Assembly: GCF_014284175.1 (NCBI RefSeq)
Contig: NZ_JACOGA010000010.1
Span: 164,054-228,053 of the forward strand
DNA length: 64,000 nt
Reading direction: 5' to 3'
Source of the DNA: Affinundibacterium flavidum
Lineage (GTDB): Bacteria; Pseudomonadota; Gammaproteobacteria; Burkholderiales; Burkholderiaceae_D
Part shown: positions 59,571 to 64,000 of the stretch, piece by piece
Numbering within the stretch: the stretch's first letter is position 1
Layout: each line of letters opens with the position of its first letter
The notes under the pieces: generated by a model
Seen by the model: the letters and a program-made list of their open reading frames with translations, nothing else
Database searches by the model: none
What the model was told of the DNA's origin: nothing
Made by a program: the position numbers and the translations under genes

Positions 59571-60263
59571 CTATTTTTTTGCGTACTGGGTTTTACCAAA
59601 CAAAATATCTTTTGCTTTGGCATCAGTCAGTGGTTTTCTGTACTCAGCTAATACACTTAATGCCTTTTGCACGGCGGGTCGAGCATGAATTTTGTCAAAC
59701 CAAAGTTTCGTATTTGGATAATCTTCCCAATTGATTCCTTGATTCGCAGCAGAGCGCGCCCATGGGAAGCATGCAATATCTGCAATCGTATAATGTTCTC
59801 CCGTCAGATAGGCATGATGGCTCAATTGCTTCTCTAAAACATTATAGAGTCGCTGCGCTTCGTTGGTATAACGGTCGTAAGCATAGTCAATTTTTTCCGG
59901 CGCATAAATCCTGAAATGATGCGCCTGCCCAAGCATGGGGCCAAATCCACCCATTTGGAACATTAACCACTGTAAAGTTTCGTATTTTTCGCGATCAGTT
60001 TGACCTAAAAATCGACCTACTTTACTCGCTAGGTAGATCAGGATTGCACCAGATTCAAATAGGGCTATCGGTTTTCCATCTGGGCCATCGGCATCTACAA
60101 TCGCAGGGATTTTGTTGTTGGGCGATATCGCTAAAAAATCGGGAGTGAATTGCGCTCCAGCGCTAATATCAACCGGTATAGCGCGATAACTCAAACCGCA
60201 TTCCTCTAGCATGATGTGGACTTTGTGACCGTTTGGTGTAGGCCAAGAATAGACGTCTATCAT
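59571..60263 (-). CDS. Glutathione S-transferase family protein (YfcG/YghU-like)
   Basis: A 230-residue protein with a thioredoxin-like N-terminal domain (MIDVYSWPTPNGHKVHIMLEE, NNKIPAIVDADGP, ESGAILIYLA for glutathione contacts) and an all-helical C-terminal domain (about 90-215). The WPTPNGHK active-site stretch resembles the nu-class disulphide-bond oxidoreductases YfcG/YghU, which use glutathione to reduce disulphides. The ATG at 60263 has GGAG seven bases ahead; an in-frame TTG at 60275 is ignored. No linked partner genes. Confidence 0.9.
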   Translation of the reverse strand: MIDVYSWPTPNGHKVHIMLEECGLSYRAIPVDISAGAQFTPDFLAISPNNKIPAIVDADGPDGKPIALFESGAILIYLASKVGRFLGQTDREKYETLQWLMFQMGGFGPMLGQAHHFRIYAPEKIDYAYDRYTNEAQRLYNVLEKQLSHHAYLTGEHYTIADIACFPWARSAANQGINWEDYPNTKLWFDKIHARPAVQKALSVLAEYRKPLTDAKAKDILFGKTQYAKK

Positions 60264-60481
60264 TAAAAACTCCAAGAAAAAGTAGCCGAACAGTTGTTCT
60301 GAATCTGTGTTGAATCTGAGTCGATTATATCCCGCCCCACTGCATTTCTGATCTAAGGCAATTTACGCTGATACTCTGAGTTTCATTGAGATCACTACTC
60401 TTCAAGTGCGTACAGGCGTCGCTCAATTTAGCGCGCCTCGCTTTATGTATAAAAACAACAAATTAAAATGTAATGAAAAAT

Positions 60482-60537
60482 ATCTAGACTAAATAATCTA
60501 GATCATTTAATCTAGACCAATCGATCTACATCACCCA
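60482..60537 (+). promoter_or_regulatory. Four-copy 14-bp repeat array upstream of blaI-like gene (putative operator)
   Basis: ATCTAGA-type units begin at 60482, 60496, 60510 and 60524, an exact 14-base period (the fourth is ATCTACA). Adjacent units also form inverted pairs, for example TCTAGAT with ATCTAGA. The array ends about ten bases before the start codon of the repressor-like gene, which lacks a clear Shine-Dalgarno, so it is well placed for autorepression. BlaI/CopY proteins are known to bind TACA/TGTA dyads; the present core CTAGA differs, and binding by this protein is inference. Confidence 0.6.
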
Positions 60538-60546
60538 ATATCAATT

Positions 60547-60951
60547 ATGACTAAGAAATCATCATCCCTCAGTGAAAATCCCAGTCCTCCAAAGCCGACT
60601 GCTGCAGAAATGGAGTTAATGCGATTGCTATGGGTATTAGGCCCCGCAACAGCGAAGCAAGTACACGAAGCGGCGATCAAAGAACGCCCAGAAATCGCCT
60701 ATGCGTCGGTACTACGCATGCTGCAAGTGATGCATGCCAAAGGCCAATTGCGCCGCGATGAGAGTCAGAGGGCACATGTCTATGCTGCAGTTGAGGAGCA
60801 AGACACGCTGCAGACAAATCTGGTCAAAGATTTAATTCACAAAGCTTTTTCTGGCTCGGCGAAGGCTTTGGTGCTAGCCGCTTTACGTTCGCATGTGAGC
60901 AAAGAAGAACGCGAAGAAATTCAAAAATTTTTGCATGGAGATGAAGAATGA
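60547..60951 (+). CDS. BlaI/MecI-family winged-helix repressor
   Basis: A 134-residue repressor of the BlaI/MecI/CopY family. The winged helix is at about residues 18-85 (TAAEMELMRLLWVLGPATAKQVHEAA, then IAYASVLRMLQVMHAKGQLRRDES) and a C-terminal helical dimerisation tail follows (about 90-134). In staphylococci such repressors are cleaved when a BlaR1-type sensor is triggered. Here it overlaps the following M56 protease gene by 4 bases (ATGA), so the pair is translationally coupled. No beta-lactamase gene is present. Confidence 0.93.
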   Translation: MTKKSSSLSENPSPPKPTAAEMELMRLLWVLGPATAKQVHEAAIKERPEIAYASVLRMLQVMHAKGQLRRDESQRAHVYAAVEEQDTLQTNLVKDLIHKAFSGSAKALVLAALRSHVSKEEREEIQKFLHGDEE

Positions 60952-62411
60952 GCTTTGATCTCAACAACGCCTTGATTTCTATGATCAACGCGATAGGCTG
61001 GGCCTTAATACATTTCGTATGGCAGGGAATTTTGATCGCCGTAATAACTGCGGTTTTGCTACTTTTTTGTCGAAATGCACGCGCCCAAACACGTTACTTC
61101 ATAGCCTGCCTGGGATTGATTTTTTGCTTTCTCATTCCAGCATGGCAAGTCAGTCAAGCTTTCCATGCAGGCGTTGATTCGCTAGATGCCTTGACGAACA
61201 TGGGAACTCAATATGCAACAACCGTTAGAGAATCAAGTCTGCGCGACATCGGCAGTTGGCTCCAAATAAATATCAACAATATCGTTTTCTACTGGTCTCT
61301 AATCGTTGGTCTTTTAGGCCTGCGTTTAAGCTTAGGATTGTGGTGGTTGCGTGGCTATGCTCAGGGACAACGCGGAACCGCGAACGTGTATTGGCAACAG
61401 CAATTAGACCGTCTGGCACAAAGCTTCGTATTACCAAATCGGGTAGTACTCAGAGTAGTGCAAGACTTAGAAAGTCCAATCACCATAGGTTGGCTGCGTC
61501 CTATGATTTTGGTTCCAGCATCCTTGATTACTGGAATGACACCCGCGCATTTAGAAGCTTTGTTGGCTCATGAGTTAGCCCACATAGCGCGCTACGATTA
61601 CCTAGTGAATTTTATCCAGAATGTGATTGAAATGTTTTTGTTTTTCCACCCTGCAGTTTGGTGGATTTCAAAGAAAATCCGTAATGAAAGAGAAAACATT
61701 GCGGATGATTTAGCTGCAAGTATGCTCGGCGAACCGCGGCGTCTGGCGCTTGCTTTACAAGAGTTGGAATTACTCCAATTCACCACCCCTCAACTCGCCC
61801 AAGCGGCACATGGAGGAAATCTTATGTCCAGAATCAAACGTTTAATACGTCCAGAAGTACAAAGTATAAATTGGAAATCCGCGGTCACAGCAGTTGGTAT
61901 TGCAGCGGCTTGTGTAGGTTTAGCTGCGAATGCGGCCATTCCGACCATATCACAGCAACATAGCAATCTCGTACCGAATTCTGTTCAATCGACGGCAAGT
62001 GATTCGTTTGTCGAAAAAGATTCGACACACTCTGCAGAGATCGAAAATCTATCACCTGATCAAACATCGCAGCCAATGTCAGAAACGACTCTCTCAAAGA
62101 GTAAAGTGCGTAGCGATAAAGACGTGATTGTTGCTGCGCGGGTCAATTTTGCGAAAACAGGATGCACCCCTGAATATCCACGTGAAGCATTGCGTAATGA
62201 ATCGCAAGGAATCTCTCGAATCTTAGTCTCTTTATCGGCGAAAGGGCGCATTGAACAAGTCATTGTGAAAAAATCGAGTGGTTTTCCTTTGTTAGATGAC
62301 GCAGTGAAGAATCAACTTTTGTCAGGAAAATGTACCGGCAAACCCGGAACACTCAATGGCAAACCACAAGCAAGTGAAATACAAGTTGAATACGTTTGGA
62401 AGTTGGATTAA
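60948..62411 (+). CDS. M56 (BlaR1-like) membrane metallopeptidase with TonB C-terminal domain
   Basis: A 487-residue membrane protease. Helices lie at about 10-35, 38-57, 100-125 and 310-327. The zinc-protease motif HELAH is at 208-212 with the downstream ENIADDLAASML supplying another ligand Glu, so the M56 site looks intact. Instead of a beta-lactam sensor domain it ends with a TonB C-terminal-like domain (about 405-487: GCTPEYPREALRNESQG, then ISRILVSLSAKGRIEQVIVKKSSGFPLLDDAV). Such M56-TonB proteins occur in proteobacteria beside BlaI regulators; the signal is unknown. Coupled to the repressor gene by a 4-base overlap. Confidence 0.92.
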   Translation: MSFDLNNALISMINAIGWALIHFVWQGILIAVITAVLLLFCRNARAQTRYFIACLGLIFCFLIPAWQVSQAFHAGVDSLDALTNMGTQYATTVRESSLRDIGSWLQININNIVFYWSLIVGLLGLRLSLGLWWLRGYAQGQRGTANVYWQQQLDRLAQSFVLPNRVVLRVVQDLESPITIGWLRPMILVPASLITGMTPAHLEALLAHELAHIARYDYLVNFIQNVIEMFLFFHPAVWWISKKIRNERENIADDLAASMLGEPRRLALALQELELLQFTTPQLAQAAHGGNLMSRIKRLIRPEVQSINWKSAVTAVGIAAACVGLAANAAIPTISQQHSNLVPNSVQSTASDSFVEKDSTHSAEIENLSPDQTSQPMSETTLSKSKVRSDKDVIVAARVNFAKTGCTPEYPREALRNESQGISRILVSLSAKGRIEQVIVKKSSGFPLLDDAVKNQLLSGKCTGKPGTLNGKPQASEIQVEYVWKLD

Positions 62412-62488
62412 ATCAGATTGAGCTGACCAGATATCTCGAATCCAGAGGTATCTGGTACCGACGAAAATTATTTGTGATTGGATTGTTC

Positions 62489-63325
62489 TTGAAAAAAATA
62501 GTAAACCTGATCGGTCTGCTCTTTGTAGCGATGAATTTTTTGACCGCTTGTACCAGTGTTAAGACTCAAGTAATGGAAGCGGATTGTGGACCTTGGACTT
62601 TTGGTATAGCCAAGGCGTCCTCTTCTGATAAACAGTTCGTGCCAGAAACCTGGGCCCTAGACGCAAAGACAGAATGTTTGAAAACAGGCTATGCAAAAAA
62701 ATTTGATGAATATGATCCACCAGTCGATGATAAATTTGTCTATCGCACACAAGAATCTAGCGTGAAGCGAAGAGCTGTGCGAGATGTACCTAATTTACAG
62801 TCGAGTGGTAGTGCAGAGCGCACCGATGGGGCACACAAAATTCCAAAAGAGGTATCTCAGTCGACGCTGCGCAGCGCGCATTATGTTTTTGAGTTTAATG
62901 CCAACAGCAAATGGGAGGCAAGTGTCTCGCCATCTCCTCTGTATCAAGTCTTTGCGAAAAATCGTGAGGGGCAGGCGGCACTTTTCATCAGTGTCTATGA
63001 CGCAAATCCATTCTTGATTTGGTCAGACAGCAGAGATTCAATGTACGTGCGTTTGCGTGACGAATTAGTCTACTCAGATATCACCAAAATTAATGAAACG
63101 ACTTTTCAAAATTTTGAAGGGTTTCAAGTAGAAATTCGTGGGCGAGATAAGAATGCAGCGCCTTTGCATTATTTATCGACACAAATCCGTGTAGGTAAAA
63201 AAATCTTATATTTGACTACTTGGTGCTTTGAAGAAGACTTTGCAAAAAATGAGCAAGAATTTCATTTGATCGCAAATTCTTTGCGTATGCAGCCGCGATT
63301 TTTGACGGCGTTAAATGGCGAGTAG
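62489..63325 (+). CDS. Putative lipoprotein, third gene of the BlaI/M56 cluster
   Basis: A 278-residue predicted lipoprotein; signal peptide then lipobox LTAC with lipidated C21 when translated from the TTG at 62489 (MKKIVNLIGLLFVAM). GTG at 62474 is an alternative; the frame runs upstream into the M56 gene, which is not a believable start. The mature protein is Ser/Lys-rich to residue about 120 and then has a compact C-terminal region (EFNANSKWEASVSPSPLYQVFAKNREGQAALFISV and later YLSTQIRVGKKILYLTTWCFEEDF). No family recognised. It follows the M56 gene after 77 bases and is likely part of the same unit. Confidence 0.65.
   Translation: MKKIVNLIGLLFVAMNFLTACTSVKTQVMEADCGPWTFGIAKASSSDKQFVPETWALDAKTECLKTGYAKKFDEYDPPVDDKFVYRTQESSVKRRAVRDVPNLQSSGSAERTDGAHKIPKEVSQSTLRSAHYVFEFNANSKWEASVSPSPLYQVFAKNREGQAALFISVYDANPFLIWSDSRDSMYVRLRDELVYSDITKINETTFQNFEGFQVEIRGRDKNAAPLHYLSTQIRVGKKILYLTTWCFEEDFAKNEQEFHLIANSLRMQPRFLTALNGE

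Positions 63326-64000
<675 letters not shown>

Noticed and set aside
60482..60537. CRISPR array
   Set aside because: The repeats are only 14 bases apart with no spacers of CRISPR length and no cas genes; better explained as operator repeats.

Overview
This 64 kb window is bacterial chromosome from a betaproteobacterium, most likely order Burkholderiales and plausibly family Oxalobacteraceae with moderately low GC (an Undibacterium-like genome is my inference from gene content and order, not a database result). The supporting signals are orphan rsxB next to nth, the trpF-trpB-trpA-accD-folC-SPOR-cvpA-purF series, the FAD oxidase/DUF2069/wrbA/yihY neighbourhood, DUF2863 and DUF1841 proteins, and an orphan GspE-type ATPase beside a spermidine-synthase-like protein. 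Most of the window is core housekeeping. There is no prophage, rRNA operon or CRISPR array.

Layout. 1-5.7 kb: a DUF535 (VirK/YbjX) gene, a MoxR-type AAA+ ATPase, two small secreted c-type cytochromes, DUF1841, a RutE-like nitroreductase, and the rsxB-nth pair. 5.7-16.8 kb: carA-carB (arginine/pyrimidine precursor), greA, yhbY, rlmE, ftsH, folP, glmM. 16.9-18.3 kb: tRNA-Arg(TCT) and the peroxide-defence pair ohr/ohrR with a clear operator. 18.5-24.8 kb: a TPR lipoprotein, a MATE exporter, a DUF4124 protein, an FAD-linked oxidase, DUF2069 and WrbA. 24.9-27.9 kb: a large two-domain glycosyltransferase standing alone among housekeeping genes. 28.2-31.1 kb: yihY and isocitrate lyase (aceA) with a palindrome-rich promoter. 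31.3-39.9 kb: tryptophan, fatty-acid, folate and purine genes. 40.1-45.1 kb: an ABC exporter pair and a TonB-dependent receptor. 45.1-51.4 kb: a TPR-GAF-GGDEF diguanylate cyclase, a GspE/PilB-like ATPase, a spermidine-synthase-like protein and a glycine-zipper lipoprotein. 51.5-60.3 kb: htpG with a sigma-32-type promoter, typA/bipA, an EamA transporter, trhP (U32), DUF2863 and a GST. 60.5-63.3 kb: a BlaI-like repressor, an M56/BlaR1-like membrane protease carrying a TonB C-terminal domain, and a lipoprotein. 63.4-64 kb: the 3' part of an IS110-family transposase gene cut by the window edge.

How it fits together. CarAB feeds both UMP and arginine synthesis. TrpFBA, AccD, FolC, CvpA and PurF are biosynthetic genes strung on one strand. 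FtsH, HtpG, YhbY, RlmE and TypA form a ribosome/protein-quality theme. Ohr/OhrR is a self-contained organic peroxide switch.

The less ordinary items are the 14-bp four-copy repeat array in front of the BlaI/M56-TonB operon, the stand-alone bifunctional glycosyltransferase, the two perfect palindromes upstream of aceA, and several well-formed hairpins (carB-greA, trpA-accD) without an obvious terminator role. I did not find a clearly unprecedented multi-gene system. The BlaI/M56-TonB/lipoprotein cluster is the best candidate for an under-described regulatory unit.
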